Shown here in pieces: positions 50,315-59,605 of a DNA stretch of 64,000 nt. Origin of the DNA: Pseudoxanthomonas mexicana (lineage in GTDB: Bacteria; Pseudomonadota; Gammaproteobacteria; Xanthomonadales; Xanthomonadaceae); NCBI RefSeq assembly GCF_001556105.1, contig NZ_LSIF01000002.1:49812-113811 (forward strand), given 5' to 3'. A program made the translations under genes and the position numbers. The notes below the pieces were generated by a model. It saw only the letters and a program-made list of their open reading frames with translations, did not search any database and was not told the origin of the DNA. Positions within the stretch are counted from its first letter, which is position 1; every line of letters starts with the position of its first letter.

Positions 50315-50769
50315 TGGACCGCCTGTACGACATCGAACGCGTACTGCCGCATCGCGGCACGATGCGCCTGATCGACCGGCTCGTGGCCTGGGACGAGGAC
50401 AGCATCGCCGTCGAACTGCGCGTGCCCGAGGAAGGGCCATTCAGCCATGACGAGGGCGTGCCGGCGTGGGTCGGCGTGGAGTACATGGCGCAGGCCATCG
50501 CCGCCTGGGCTGGCTGTCGCGCGCGCGCGGCGGGACGCGAACCGTCGATCGGCTTCCTGCTCGGCACCCGGCGCTACGACAGCCGGACATCCTGGTTTCC
50601 GGCCGGGGCATTACTTCGGGTGGAGGCGATCCGCGAGCTGCTGGGCGACAATGGGCTGGGTATGTTCCGCTGCCGCATCCTGGGGGATGGCGAGGAACTG
50701 GCAACTGCCAACGTGTCGGTGTTCGAACCACCGGACGCGATGGCGTATCTGGAGAGTACGCAGGGATGA
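50311..50769 (+). CDS. ApeP-like hotdog dehydratase (pigment cluster)
   Basis: A 152-aa hotdog protein: VLPHRGTMRLIDRLV then VPAWVGVEYMAQAIAAWAG, the FabZ-like 3-hydroxyacyl-ACP dehydratase of aryl-polyene clusters. Provides the dehydration step of each elongation cycle with the ligase-fused domain at 39030. Confidence 0.9.
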   Translation: MMDRLYDIERVLPHRGTMRLIDRLVAWDEDSIAVELRVPEEGPFSHDEGVPAWVGVEYMAQAIAAWAGCRARAAGREPSIGFLLGTRRYDSRTSWFPAGALLRVEAIRELLGDNGLGMFRCRILGDGEELATANVSVFEPPDAMAYLESTQG

Positions 50770-51500
50770 GTGGACAGCATACGGTCCTGGTCACCGGGGG
50801 GAGCCGGGGGATAGGGAAGGCGATCGCGTTGCGATTGGCGCAGGACGGCTTCGATGTCGTCGTGCACTGCCGCAGCCGCGTGGACGAAGCCGAGGCCGTG
50901 GCCGGGCAGATCCGCGAACTGGGTCGCGCGGCGCGTGTGCTCGCCTTCGACGTGGCCGACCGCGCTGCCGCCGCGCAGGCGCTGGAGGCGGACATCGGCG
51001 AACACGGCACCTACCACGGCGTCGTCTGCAACGCCGGCATCGCGCGCGACACCGCCTTCCCGGCGATGAGCGCGGAGGATTGGGACGACGTGCTGCGCAC
51101 CAACCTAGACGGCTTCTACAACATCCTCAATCCGCTGGTCATGCCGATGGTGCGGCGGCGCAAGCCCGGCCGCATCGTCACGCTGTCGTCGGTGTCCGGC
51201 CTGGTGGGCAACCGCGGCCAGGTGAACTACAGCGCGGCCAAGGCCGGCATCATCGGCGCGACCAAGGCGCTGGCGCTGGAACTGGCCAGCCGCGAGATCA
51301 CTGTGAACTGCGTGGCGCCCGGCCTGATCGATACCGAGATGGTCAGTGGCGAGGTGGTCGACGAGGCACTGAAGATGATCCCGATGAAGCGCGTCGGCAA
51401 ACCCGAGGAAGTGGCCTCCGTGGTGGCGTTCCTGATGTCGCCGCAGGCCTCGTACGTCACCCGCCAGGTGATCTCGGTCAACGGAGGACTGGTCGGATGA
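50766..51500 (+). CDS. 3-oxoacyl-ACP reductase, FabG-like (pigment cluster)
   Basis: A 244-aa SDR: NAD(P) motif VTGGSRGIGKAIAL, NAG in CNAGIAR, catalytic Ser/Tyr/Lys in TLSSVSGLVGNRGQVNYSAAKAG. Reduces the 3-keto group during elongation; no enoyl reductase is present, which keeps the chain unsaturated. Confidence 0.93.
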   Translation: MSGQHTVLVTGGSRGIGKAIALRLAQDGFDVVVHCRSRVDEAEAVAGQIRELGRAARVLAFDVADRAAAAQALEADIGEHGTYHGVVCNAGIARDTAFPAMSAEDWDDVLRTNLDGFYNILNPLVMPMVRRRKPGRIVTLSSVSGLVGNRGQVNYSAAKAGIIGATKALALELASREITVNCVAPGLIDTEMVSGEVVDEALKMIPMKRVGKPEEVASVVAFLMSPQASYVTRQVISVNGGLVG

Positions 51501-52732
51501 GTCGCAACGATCGACGCGTGGTGGTCACCGGTGCCGGTGCCATCAGTCCGCTCGGCCACGACTGGCCCAGCGTGCACCTGCGCCTGCGCGAGTGCCGCAA
51601 CGCCGTGCGCCACATGGATGACTGGGCGAAGTACGAAGGGCTGAACACCCGCCTGGCGGCGCCGGCCGAAGCCTTCGAGTTGCCATCGCACTACAACCGC
51701 AAGACCACGCGCAGCATGGGGCGCGTGGCGCTGATGTCGGTGCGCGCGACCGAGCTGGCGCTGGAAGAGGCCGGCCTGCTGGGCGACCCGGTGCTGAAGA
51801 GCGGCAGGGTGGGCGTGTCCTACGGCTCGTCCGCGGGCAGCCACGAGGCCGTCGGCGACTTCGGCCGCATGCTCAACAACCTCACCACCGAAGGCATCAA
51901 CGCGACCACCTACCTGAAGATGATGAGCCACACCGCGCCGGTGAACATCGGCGTGTTCTTCGGCCTGACCGGTCGCGTGTACACCACGTCCAGTGCCTGC
52001 ACGTCCGGCAGCCAGGGCGTCGGCTGCGCCTATGAGGCCGTGCGCAGCGGCAAGCAGGTGGCGATGATCGCCGGCGGCGCCGAACAGCTGGACGCCACGG
52101 CGGCCGCGGTGTTCGACACCCTGTTCGCCACCAGCGTGCGCAACCACCAGCCGGAACTGACGCCGCGCCCGTTCGATGCCAACCGCGACGGCCTGGTGCT
52201 GGGTGAGGGTGCCTGCACGCTAATTCTGGAAGACCTCGAGCATGCGCAGGCGCGTGGTGCGACGATCCTGGCCGAGATCGTCGGCTACGGCACCAACAGC
52301 GATGGCCAGCACGTCACCCAGCCCAGCGCCGACACGATGGCGCAGGCCATGCGGCTGGCATTGGACGATGCCGGGCTGTCGCCGGATGCCATCGGCTACG
52401 TCAACGCGCACGGCACGGCCACCGACCACGGCGACATCGCCGAGACCGCGGCGACCGCGGCCGTGTTCGGCAGCCGCATGCCGATCAGTTCGCTGAAGAG
52501 CTATGTCGGCCACACGCTCGGCGCCTGCGGCGCCTACGAGTCGTGGATCACGCTGCAGATGATGCGCGAGGGCTGGTTTGCCCCCACGCTGAACCTCGAG
52601 GAGCGCGATCCGCGTTGCGCCGACCTGGACTACATCACCGGCGAAGGTCGCGACCTGCAGACCGACTACGTGATGAACAACAACTTCGCCTTCGGTGGCA
52701 TCAACACGTCGCTGATCTTCAAGCGCTGGTGA
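51497..52732 (+). CDS. Beta-ketoacyl-ACP synthase II-like (pigment cluster)
   Basis: A 411-aa ketosynthase: VVVTGAGAISPLG, active Cys in TTSSACTSGSQGVG, His in NAHGTATDHGD and KSYVGHTLGACG. Last gene of the cluster. Could pair with the chain-length-factor-like protein at 36412. Confidence 0.92.
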   Translation: MSRNDRRVVVTGAGAISPLGHDWPSVHLRLRECRNAVRHMDDWAKYEGLNTRLAAPAEAFELPSHYNRKTTRSMGRVALMSVRATELALEEAGLLGDPVLKSGRVGVSYGSSAGSHEAVGDFGRMLNNLTTEGINATTYLKMMSHTAPVNIGVFFGLTGRVYTTSSACTSGSQGVGCAYEAVRSGKQVAMIAGGAEQLDATAAAVFDTLFATSVRNHQPELTPRPFDANRDGLVLGEGACTLILEDLEHAQARGATILAEIVGYGTNSDGQHVTQPSADTMAQAMRLALDDAGLSPDAIGYVNAHGTATDHGDIAETAATAAVFGSRMPISSLKSYVGHTLGACGAYESWITLQMMREGWFAPTLNLEERDPRCADLDYITGEGRDLQTDYVMNNNFAFGGINTSLIFKRW

Positions 52733-52868
52733 GCGAACGCGGACGACCGACGAGCGCGGGCGGGCTGCGCCGTGGCCTGCCCGTGCTTCTCCACGTCATC
52801 CGAACACGTCGCTTGGCAATCTCCACCACGACCGCGGCGCTGCCGCCACTTTCACCGGGAGCTGGACC

Positions 52869-53309
52869 ATGAAACGACTTCTGATCACCGGAGTGACCTG
52901 CCTGATGCTGGCCGCGACGCCCACGTTCGCTGCCAATACCCGTCTCGAACTGCCTCTGCAGGAACTGATCGATTCGCCCGAGGCGAAGGCAGCCGGCATC
53001 GATGGCAGCGTGCGTTTCTATCTCGCGGGCCAGAAGACGCCGGCCGTGGTGTCCCGCTTCGGCGAGGACGTGACCAACAAGAAGACCAACGGTGTGGGCA
53101 AGTCCGACGCTGAATCCTGTCGCTGGGTAGCGCTTTCCGCATTGAAGGCATTGCAGCAAGGCGCCAAGGACCGCGGTGCCAATGCGGTCGTCGACATCGT
53201 CAGCTACTTCAAGAAGAAGGAGTTCCGCAGCGCGACGAACTACGAGTGTCATGCAGGCGGCCTCATGAGCGGCGTCGCCTTCAAGGCCACCTACGCCAAG
53301 ATCAAGTAA
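52869..53309 (+). CDS. Secreted protein of unknown function
   Basis: A 146-aa protein with signal peptide (ITGVTCLMLAATPTFAA). Core features AESCRWVALSALKALQQGAK and GANAVVDIVSYFKKKEFRS followed by ECHAGGLMSGVAFKAT; two Cys could form a disulfide. Homologues are commonly called excinuclease ATPase subunit in databases, which I consider a naming error. The 136 bp upstream contains no other gene. Confidence 0.8.
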   Translation: MKRLLITGVTCLMLAATPTFAANTRLELPLQELIDSPEAKAAGIDGSVRFYLAGQKTPAVVSRFGEDVTNKKTNGVGKSDAESCRWVALSALKALQQGAKDRGANAVVDIVSYFKKKEFRSATNYECHAGGLMSGVAFKATYAKIK

Positions 53310-53327
53310 CGCGTCCCGCGTCCCCAA

Positions 53328-53356
53328 TCGCGCGGCCGCCCGAAAGCGGCCGCGCG
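53328..53356. terminator. GC-rich stem-loop between convergent genes
   Basis: GCGCGGCCGC, short loop, GCGGCCGCGC: a 10-bp stem with no T-tract, between the rightward gene at 52869 and leftward DUF411. Works for either strand if at all. Confidence 0.6.
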
Positions 53357-53364
53357 CAATTCGC

Positions 53365-53889
53365 TCAGGGTCGATGTTCGGCGTACGGCGACGCCATGCC
53401 GTCGCGGCCGATCGCGAGCACCGTGTAGGGGGGCGCATCGATGCCGTCCACCTCCATCCCCGGTGACCCCACCGGCATGCCGGGCAGTGCGAGGCCGTGG
53501 ATGCGAGGCCGCTCCTTCAGCAGGCGCCGGATGTCGGAAGCCGGAACATGGCCTTCGACCACGTAGCCGCCGATCCCCGCCGTGTGGCACGACGCATGCT
53601 CAGGCGCGACGCCCATGCGCTGCTTGACCGGATTCATGTCGCCCTCGATGCGATCGTCCACCTCGAAGCCCTCCTTGCGCAGATGGTCCACCCACAGGTG
53701 GCAACACCCGCAGTAGGCATCCCGGTGCACGGTGATGCGGGGCAGGGCGGTGTCGGCCTTCTTCGCCAGGGGCGATGGCGCGGCGATCGCCGTACCCACC
53801 GGTGAGGGCACGACCTGGGTGCAGGCGGTGATGACGATGGCGGCCACGACAGTGGATGCGCACCGGAACAAGGGATTGCGATATCGCAT
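53365..53889 (-). CDS. DUF411 metal-binding protein
   Basis: A 174-aa lipoprotein-like or secreted protein (signal VVAAIVITACTQV) with DUF411 hallmark ITVHRDAYCGCCHLWVDHL, a CxCC copper-type site, and ASCHTAGIGGYVVEGHVP. ATG 53889 with GGAGG upstream. 11 bp after copB2 in the same direction; often paired with copAB. Likely periplasmic copper binding. Confidence 0.88.
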   Translation of the reverse strand: MRYRNPLFRCASTVVAAIVITACTQVVPSPVGTAIAAPSPLAKKADTALPRITVHRDAYCGCCHLWVDHLRKEGFEVDDRIEGDMNPVKQRMGVAPEHASCHTAGIGGYVVEGHVPASDIRRLLKERPRIHGLALPGMPVGSPGMEVDGIDAPPYTVLAIGRDGMASPYAEHRP

Positions 53890-53900
53890 GGTGTCCTCCA

Positions 53901-54809
53901 TCAGAACCATATCCTGACGCCCGCCACGAAGCGGGTGTCACGCGCGGATTCGCCCGCGTTGCGTCGGTAGTTGGCGGTGTCGCCGAGGGCACGCTCGTGC
54001 GCCACGCCCACGTAAGGCGCGAAACGGCGAATGATTTCGTAGTGGAGGCGCAGCCCCATTTCAACGCCGGTCAAGCCCCGTCCCATGCCGTAGTTTGGAT
54101 CGTCCTTGGCGTTGATATCCACTTCCACCAGCGGCAGCAGGATCAGCCGATTGGTGATACGAAACGTGTATTCGGCTTCGACATTACCGGCGATCTGGCC
54201 ATCCTCACCGACATAAGCGGTAGCGGACACTTCGAAGCGGTACGGCGCCATGCCCTGCACACCGAACGCGCCCCACGTGCGCCCATCGCCCGGCTTGAAA
54301 TCGCGCCGCACGCCAGCCACCACGTCCCACCAGGGCGAGATGCTGCGTCCGTACAACGCCTCAAGGTCCGCGCTCTCGGTCTTGCCACCCACGCGTTCGC
54401 CTTCACTGCGCAACCAGAGACGGTCGGTGTCCGTACCGAACCAGGCGATCCCCTCCCAGGCTTGGCCGGTGCCTTCATCCGCATCCCACGCTTCCAGACG
54501 GTTGAGCGCTACCTTGCGGTTGAACGCCGGCGCGTGCTGCATGGCGCGATGGTCGATGACCGGAAATGCCGCCGCCAGATCGTCGGCGGTGACCACGGGG
54601 ATCGGTTCACGCGGCGGGGTTGCCGACGCTGCTGCTTCTGCCGCCATCATGGCAGCGTGGTCGTGCGTGTCCTGTACGGGCACCTCGCTGACTGCAGGCA
54701 TCGGGGTCGCGTGGTCATGGTCTTGCGCGAAGGCGGGCAGCGCGATGCCCAGCGACACCGCCATGATGGACACGAGGCGGAGCGGAGCGGGGGGGGCGAA
54801 GATGTTCAT
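53901..54809 (-). CDS. copB: Outer-membrane copper protein CopB (second copy, intact)
   Basis: A 302-aa CopB. Signal peptide (IMAVSLGIALPAFA), His/Met stretch (DHDHATPMP, DTHDHAAMM), then REPIPVVTADDL and the beta-barrel ending in FVAGVRIWF with the terminal Phe needed for outer-membrane insertion. ATG 54809 has GAGG upstream and overlaps the copA2 stop. The His-rich region is shorter than in the frameshifted copy at 13313. Confidence 0.93.
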   Translation of the reverse strand: MNIFAPPAPLRLVSIMAVSLGIALPAFAQDHDHATPMPAVSEVPVQDTHDHAAMMAAEAAASATPPREPIPVVTADDLAAAFPVIDHRAMQHAPAFNRKVALNRLEAWDADEGTGQAWEGIAWFGTDTDRLWLRSEGERVGGKTESADLEALYGRSISPWWDVVAGVRRDFKPGDGRTWGAFGVQGMAPYRFEVSATAYVGEDGQIAGNVEAEYTFRITNRLILLPLVEVDINAKDDPNYGMGRGLTGVEMGLRLHYEIIRRFAPYVGVAHERALGDTANYRRNAGESARDTRFVAGVRIWF

Positions 54810-56599
54810 GGCTCGATCCTCACTTCCCGCATCATCCCGGCTTCCATGTGGTACAGCAGATGGCAATGGAATGCCCAGCGTCCGAGCGCATCGGCACGCA
54901 CGCGATAGCTGCGCCGCGTACCCGGTGGCATGTCGATGGTGTGCTTGCGCAGGTGGAAATCGCCGTCCGCGTTCTCCAGGTCGCTCCACACGCCATGCAG
55001 ATGGATCGGGTGCTGCATCATCGTGTCGTTGACCAGCACGATGCGCATGCGCTCGCCGTACTTCAGCTTCAGCGGTTCCGCGCTGGCGAACGGAATGCCA
55101 TCGAATGACCAGGCGAATTTCTCCATGTGGCCGGTCAGGTGCAGCTCGACGGTGCGGCCCGGTTCGCGGCCATCCGGATCGTCGAACAGACTGCGCATGG
55201 CGCCGTAGGTCAGTACCACGCGCCCGTTGTCGCGTAGGCCAATACCCGGATCTTCGAGCCTCGGCTCACTGGCGGAGGACTGCATGTCGACCAGCGGGCT
55301 GCCGGTTTCGCTGGCGCGATGATTCGGCGAGGTCGAGGCCGAGCCGTGGTCCATCGCCGCCATGTTCGCACCGCAACCGCCTTCGCCCATCATGGCGCCG
55401 CAGCCGCCTTCCTTGCCTTTGCGGGCGCCATGTCCGCCGGTGTCGTGGCCCATGTCGGCCATCGTCAGCACGGGGCGCGGATCGCGTACCGGGATCGGCG
55501 CTTCCAGCCCATCAAGCACGGCCAGCGTGCCGCGGGCGTAGCCGGTGCGCCCCATGTCCTGCGCGAAAATGGTGAACGCGTCCTGGCCAACGGGCTCGAC
55601 GATCACATCGAAGGTCTCTGCCACCGCGATGCGGAACTCGTCGACGCTGACAGGATGGATGTACTGTCCATCAGCCGCTACCACGGTCATCTTCAGGCCA
55701 GGGATGCGCACGTCGAAGTACGTCATCGCGCTGCCGTTGATGAATCGCAGCAGCACCTTCTCACCCGGCTTGAAAAGTCCTGTCCAGTTGCCATCCGGTG
55801 CGGCGCCGTTCACCAGATAGGTGTAGGTGTGGGCGTTGATGTCGGAGATGTCGGTGGGCGTCATCCGCATGCGTCCCCACCTGGCGCGGTCCTCGATAGT
55901 CTCCGCCAGCCCGTTGCGGCGCGCATCGCGCACGAAGTCGACCAGCGTGGGTTGGTAGTAGTTGTCGTACCCGGGCATCCGCTTCGTCCGCCGGTACAGT
56001 GCGGCCGGATCGAGGTCGGTCCAGTCCGACAGCAGCACCACATGCTCGCGATCGCAGTGGTACGGCGCCGGTTCGCGCGGATCGATGATCAACGCGCCGT
56101 AGAGGCCCGCCTGTTCCTGAAACAGCGAATGGCTGTGGTACCAGTAAGCGCCCGACTGCTTCAGCTGGAAGCGGTACTGGAACGTTTCGCCTGGTGCGAT
56201 GCCGTTGAAACTCAGTCCCGGTACGCCGTCCATGTTCGACGGCAGCAGGATGCCGTGCCAGTGGATCGACGTCATGTCATGCAGCCGGTTGCTGACCCGC
56301 ACGGTGACGGTGTCGCCTTCGCGCCAGCGCAGCGTGGGCGCGGGCAAGCTGTTGTTGACGGTGATCGCGGGGCGCGTGCGGCCGGTGATGTTCACTGGCG
56401 TCGCGCCGATGCTCAGCGCGAAGTCGGTGCCGGAGGTTATGGCCGCACCGCCGCGTCGCGCTGGCGTACCGGCGGAAGCGGGCATGCGTGCAAGGCCCAG
56501 GCCGAGTGCCACGCTGCTGGTGGCAAGCCCGGTAACAAACTGGCGGCGCGAAGGCCGGAACGCGCCAAGGCGTCCCGGGGAGGATTCATCGTGCTTCAT
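54806..56599 (-). CDS. copA: Periplasmic multicopper oxidase CopA (second copy)
   Basis: A 597-aa CopA. Tat signal SRRQFVTGLATSSVALGLGL, ligand motifs IHWHGILLPSNMDGVPG (about res. 115), YHSHSLFQEQ, HPIHLHGVWSD, and the terminal FHCHLLYHMEAGMM. The Met/His insert near res. 390-415 has short repeats (EGGCGAMMGEGGCGANM) unlike the DPHAGHG units of the first copy, and contains Cys. Shares roughly the same catalytic core as the copy at 11436. Part of a copL-copA-copB-DUF411 unit. Confidence 0.95.
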   Translation of the reverse strand: MKHDESSPGRLGAFRPSRRQFVTGLATSSVALGLGLARMPASAGTPARRGGAAITSGTDFALSIGATPVNITGRTRPAITVNNSLPAPTLRWREGDTVTVRVSNRLHDMTSIHWHGILLPSNMDGVPGLSFNGIAPGETFQYRFQLKQSGAYWYHSHSLFQEQAGLYGALIIDPREPAPYHCDREHVVLLSDWTDLDPAALYRRTKRMPGYDNYYQPTLVDFVRDARRNGLAETIEDRARWGRMRMTPTDISDINAHTYTYLVNGAAPDGNWTGLFKPGEKVLLRFINGSAMTYFDVRIPGLKMTVVAADGQYIHPVSVDEFRIAVAETFDVIVEPVGQDAFTIFAQDMGRTGYARGTLAVLDGLEAPIPVRDPRPVLTMADMGHDTGGHGARKGKEGGCGAMMGEGGCGANMAAMDHGSASTSPNHRASETGSPLVDMQSSASEPRLEDPGIGLRDNGRVVLTYGAMRSLFDDPDGREPGRTVELHLTGHMEKFAWSFDGIPFASAEPLKLKYGERMRIVLVNDTMMQHPIHLHGVWSDLENADGDFHLRKHTIDMPPGTRRSYRVRADALGRWAFHCHLLYHMEAGMMREVRIEP

Positions 56600-56721
56600 T
56601 CAAGACCGTCCTGTGTATCCATCGACGCTGCCGGCCGCTGCGCGGACACGGCATCGCCATGATCGTGGTCCGGTGCACACACAGTGTGCCCGGTCCTGCG
56701 GAATGCCGCAGAAAAGCGGCG

Positions 56722-57123
56722 TCAGGCGGTCAGGATGGGAGGTCGGTGTCGATGCGACAGGCCTGCAGATGCGTGCGCGTCGGCCAGGTAATCAGGAGCA
56801 CCAGCCTGCCCATACGGCAGCGGCCCCATCGGCGCATGCCACGTCAGCACTGGCGCATGCTGCGTGCAGAAACCATCGCAGTTGCCCGCCTCGCAACAAT
56901 CAGGCAGGTCAGCGGCGTGGCCGTCAATGCCCGCATCGTGGTGCATCGTCGCCTGGGGCATCACCATGTCGGCGTGGCACGGAGGCGCGTCGTGGGCCGT
57001 CACCATCTCTTCGGAGGGCATCCCGACTATCGCCATCCGCGTTGCCGCATGCGCATACGCCGTGCCGTTGGCCAACAGGATCAGGCAGAGCAGGGCGCGC
57101 AGCAGGGGAGCGAAGCGGGGCAT
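56722..57123 (-). CDS. copL: CopL-family metal-binding regulatory protein
   Basis: A 133-aa secreted protein (signal LLRALLCLILLANGTAYA). Cys/His/Met-rich: DAPPCHADMVMP, DCCEAGNCDGFCTQHA. This is the CopL family, encoded directly upstream of copAB in Xanthomonas and needed there for copper induction. The 122 bp between copL and copA hold no other gene. No GTAAT-N6-GTCAT box upstream. Confidence 0.88.
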   Translation of the reverse strand: MPRFAPLLRALLCLILLANGTAYAHAATRMAIVGMPSEEMVTAHDAPPCHADMVMPQATMHHDAGIDGHAADLPDCCEAGNCDGFCTQHAPVLTWHAPMGPLPYGQAGAPDYLADAHASAGLSHRHRPPILTA

Positions 57124-57266
57124 GCGCCCATCATACGCCAAGCCCGCGGACGTACTGTGCCGTAGGGCCTGCAAGAGACGTGGGCCGACCTTCATCGACG
57201 CCACGACAGTGAGGGACGCGATATCCTTGGCGGGTACTCGAAGACTTTGGACAACGTGGCAATCGC

Positions 57267-58286
57267 ATGGCAGGCACGGTAATGATGAGCAAGGTGCCGG
57301 CGGGCGTTCCCACCGATCCCACCCCGGATGTTTCGACCTTGACCCGCGTCATCGTGGCGGACGTGGGCGGCACCTATGCGCGGCTTGGCTGGATCCAATC
57401 CGACGGCGGCAACGAGATCCACGACTACCGTCGCTATGCCTGCGCCGAGCATCCTGACCTCGCGTCCATCCTGCATGATTACGCCGCCGGCATGCCGTGC
57501 CACGGCGCGGTTGTCGCGATCGCCGGTGTGCTGGAAGGCGACCGGCTCATCAATTCGAACCTGCCCTGGGCCGTATCGGTGGAACAGACACGCGCAGGCG
57601 CCGGTCTGGCCTGGGTGCAACTGATCAATGATTTCGAGGCGGTCGCCAATGCCGTGCCCACGCTGGCGCCGGACACGCTGTCGTCGCTGACGCCATCGAC
57701 CGTGTCGACCACCGCCTCGCCGGCGTTGGTGATCGGCCCCGGTACGGGTCTGGGCGCCGCCGTCTGGATCGAAGGCCAGCCACCGCGCGTGCTGCCTACG
57801 GAAGTCGGTCAGGCATCGCTGGCGGCCGGCAACGCGCTGGAATTGGATATCGTGCGTCGGCTATTGAAGGATCGTCCGTACCTGCACAACGAACACGTGC
57901 TATCCGGGCCCGGCCTGATGAATCTGTACCGCTGCCTGTGCGATCTCCGCGCTGCGACGCCGGCGCATGCCGATGCCGGTGCTCTGGTGGCGGCGGCGGC
58001 GTCCGATGCACTGGCCCGCGAAACGCTGGAAACGTTCTGCGGCTGGCTGGGCAGCGTGGTCGGCGACTTGGCCATCATCTTCGGCGCCAGGGTCGTGTAC
58101 CTGGCCGGCGGCGTGACGGCCCACATCCCGCAGTTCCTGCACGACGGCCGCTTCCTGCGGCGTTACCTCAATAAGGGCGTGATGACCGAACAACTGGAAA
58201 GGGTGCCCGTGTGGCGTGTGGAGCATGGCCAACTAGGGTTACTGGGTGCGGCGGCGTGGTACCGGCAGAACACTAAGGGCGGTTGA
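57267..58286 (+). CDS. glk: Glucokinase
   Basis: A 339-aa glucokinase of the bacterial Glk family: ADVGGTYARLGW (ATP phosphate site), NSNLPWAVSVEQ, QLINDFEAVANAV with the catalytic Asp, GPGTGLGAAVW and LPTEVGQASLA. ATG 57267 chosen; ATGs at 57282 and 57285 are alternatives. Chromosomal housekeeping gene; its 3' end borders the phage-like remnant. Confidence 0.93.
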   Translation: MAGTVMMSKVPAGVPTDPTPDVSTLTRVIVADVGGTYARLGWIQSDGGNEIHDYRRYACAEHPDLASILHDYAAGMPCHGAVVAIAGVLEGDRLINSNLPWAVSVEQTRAGAGLAWVQLINDFEAVANAVPTLAPDTLSSLTPSTVSTTASPALVIGPGTGLGAAVWIEGQPPRVLPTEVGQASLAAGNALELDIVRRLLKDRPYLHNEHVLSGPGLMNLYRCLCDLRAATPAHADAGALVAAAASDALARETLETFCGWLGSVVGDLAIIFGARVVYLAGGVTAHIPQFLHDGRFLRRYLNKGVMTEQLERVPVWRVEHGQLGLLGAAAWYRQNTKGG

Positions 58287-58306
58287 TGGCGCGCACCTGG
58301 CTACAG

Positions 58307-58318
58307 ACATAATAGGCA
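58307..58318. other. Possible half att site of the 58.3-59.9 kb remnant
   Basis: ACATAATAGGCA is identical to the XerD arm plus centre of the dif-like site X2 (59906-59917). The XerC half is not recognisable. It begins 20 bp after the glucokinase stop and may be the degenerate left end of a Xer-integrated element. Confidence 0.4.
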
Positions 58319-58337
58319 CTCCCACATCCTTGCAGCG

Positions 58338-58884
58338 AGCCGCTCAAAGCGTCCCCGCTTTAAGGTTGTCGAGTCCCAGCAGTTCCGCGATGCCCGGATC
58401 TACTCCGGCTTAGATCGCGAGGCGGCCGCCGATCTGCTCGGCGTCACGGTCCGCACCATCGGTCACTGGGAGACCGGCTTCGCCACGCCCAGCTACGCCG
58501 CCTTTCGTCTCCTGAGGGTCATTCGTCACGGCGAGCTGCAGGACGCCGCCTGGGCGGGTTACAGGCTCTCTCGTGGCCACCTGATCACGCCTGAGGGTAG
58601 GGCGATTGCCCCGCACGACATGGCGTGGCAGAGCCTTCTGGTTCGCATGGCGCAGCAGTTCGTCGATATGTGCCGGCGTAGCAGGGAGGCGACCGTACCC
58701 AACGTTTCCTCTGTTGTGGCGAGGGCTGCCGCGCCCACGGCACGCGACCCGCGCGCTAGCGCGGGGCGGGGGCCCGAGGGTGCTGGGCTTGTCTCTTCTT
58801 ACGACAATGGACAAGCGGATAACGAAGCCACTTGCCAGACGGTGCATACAGGCGTAAAAGTGGGCCCATTGTGGGCCCATAATT
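58338..58884 (+). pseudogene. VC1465/XafT-like Xer recombination activation factor (DUF3653), no start codon
   Basis: Open frame with product KVVESQQFRDARIYSGLDRE, ADLLGVTVRTIGHWETGF, YAAFRLLRVIRHGELQDAAW, RGHLITPEGRAIAPHDMAW. This is the pattern of VC1465-family proteins (DUF3653), of which XafT of the TLC-phi satellite phage activates XerCD at dif. No ATG, GTG or TTG exists upstream in frame; the frame also stays open to 59342 with unrelated sequence. Probably a decayed copy. Location beside dif-like DNA fits its known role. Confidence 0.6.
58861..58880 (+). promoter_or_regulatory. Two TGGGCCCAT repeats, operator-like
   Basis: TGGGCCCAT occurs at 58861-58869 and 58872-58880, start to start 11 bp (one helical turn). 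Each contains the palindrome TGGGCCCA. Directly upstream of the ribbon-helix-helix/SEC-C gene at 58897, a typical place for autoregulation by an RHH protein. Confidence 0.6.
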
Positions 58885-58896
58885 CCAGCCGACCCA

Positions 58897-59205
58897 ATGG
58901 CGATACCTCCCAAGTTCGAAGTGAAGCTGCGCATGACCGAGTCTCTTCGGGATCGGGTCAAGGCGATGGCCGATCAGCAGGACGTATCGGTCAACAAGTT
59001 CCTAGTGAAGGCGGTCGAGAATTACCTTCAGTGGAAGGAACGTACGCCGCCTCCAACTCGGGTGGTCCGGAGGCCGGTCGCGGCCGCCGTCGCGGAATCT
59101 CCCAGCGAGGATCTGCTGCCACCTCCGGCCGGTGGCGTCTACGTCGCCTGTCCTTGCGGAAGCGGGAAGAAATATCGGTTTTGCCACGGGGGCAAAGCCA
59201 AATAG
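58897..59205 (+). CDS. Ribbon-helix-helix domain fused to a SEC-C zinc motif
   Basis: A 102-aa protein. Residues 4-45 form an Arc-type ribbon-helix-helix (FEVKLRMTESLRDRVKAM; VSVNKFLVKAVENYL); residues 48-80 a Pro/Arg/Val linker; the C-terminus CPCGSGKKYRFCHG is a SEC-C zinc-binding motif, as at the end of SecA. Probably a small DNA-binding regulator of the phage-like remnant. The combination is unusual. Confidence 0.72.
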   Translation: MAIPPKFEVKLRMTESLRDRVKAMADQQDVSVNKFLVKAVENYLQWKERTPPPTRVVRRPVAAAVAESPSEDLLPPPAGGVYVACPCGSGKKYRFCHGGKAK

Positions 59206-59338
59206 CTACGCGGACGTTGACTGAGAAGGCGACGGGCGGGAATGTCTATATCCCGTCAGGGGCTGGAAACCCTATCAACACCGGGCGTGCACCGCTCAGC
59301 ACTGACGCCCCGTCCGCACCATCCAAGGGGGAGGCCGC

Positions 59339-59605
59339 ATGAAGCTCCCCAGGCATCCCAAAGGTCTGTTCGATCCCGGTCCGTCAGGTCGTCGCTTCGG
59401 AGCTAGAGATATCCCAATGCTGCGTGACCTCCGCGACGTCTACCGCGGCTTCATCGAAAGGGCTCGTGCCATCGACTGGTCATTGGAGGGTCCCGGCATG
59501 ATGCTGGCCTCCACGATGATCATCGCTGAGCTACAAGCCAAATTCGACGCCTGCGGTCGGGTCCTCGATCTGCTCGAACACACGCCACCGGCGTGGCGTC
59601 CATGA
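59339..59605 (+). CDS. Small hypothetical protein of the phage-like remnant
   Basis: An 88-aa frame with a strong ribosome site (GGGGGAGG 7 nt upstream). Hydrophilic; DIPMLRDLRDVYRGFIERA and MIIAELQAKFDACGRVLDLLE suggest helices. No family recognised. The 130 bp before it hold nothing I recognise. Confidence 0.55.
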   Translation: MKLPRHPKGLFDPGPSGRRFGARDIPMLRDLRDVYRGFIERARAIDWSLEGPGMMLASTMIIAELQAKFDACGRVLDLLEHTPPAWRP

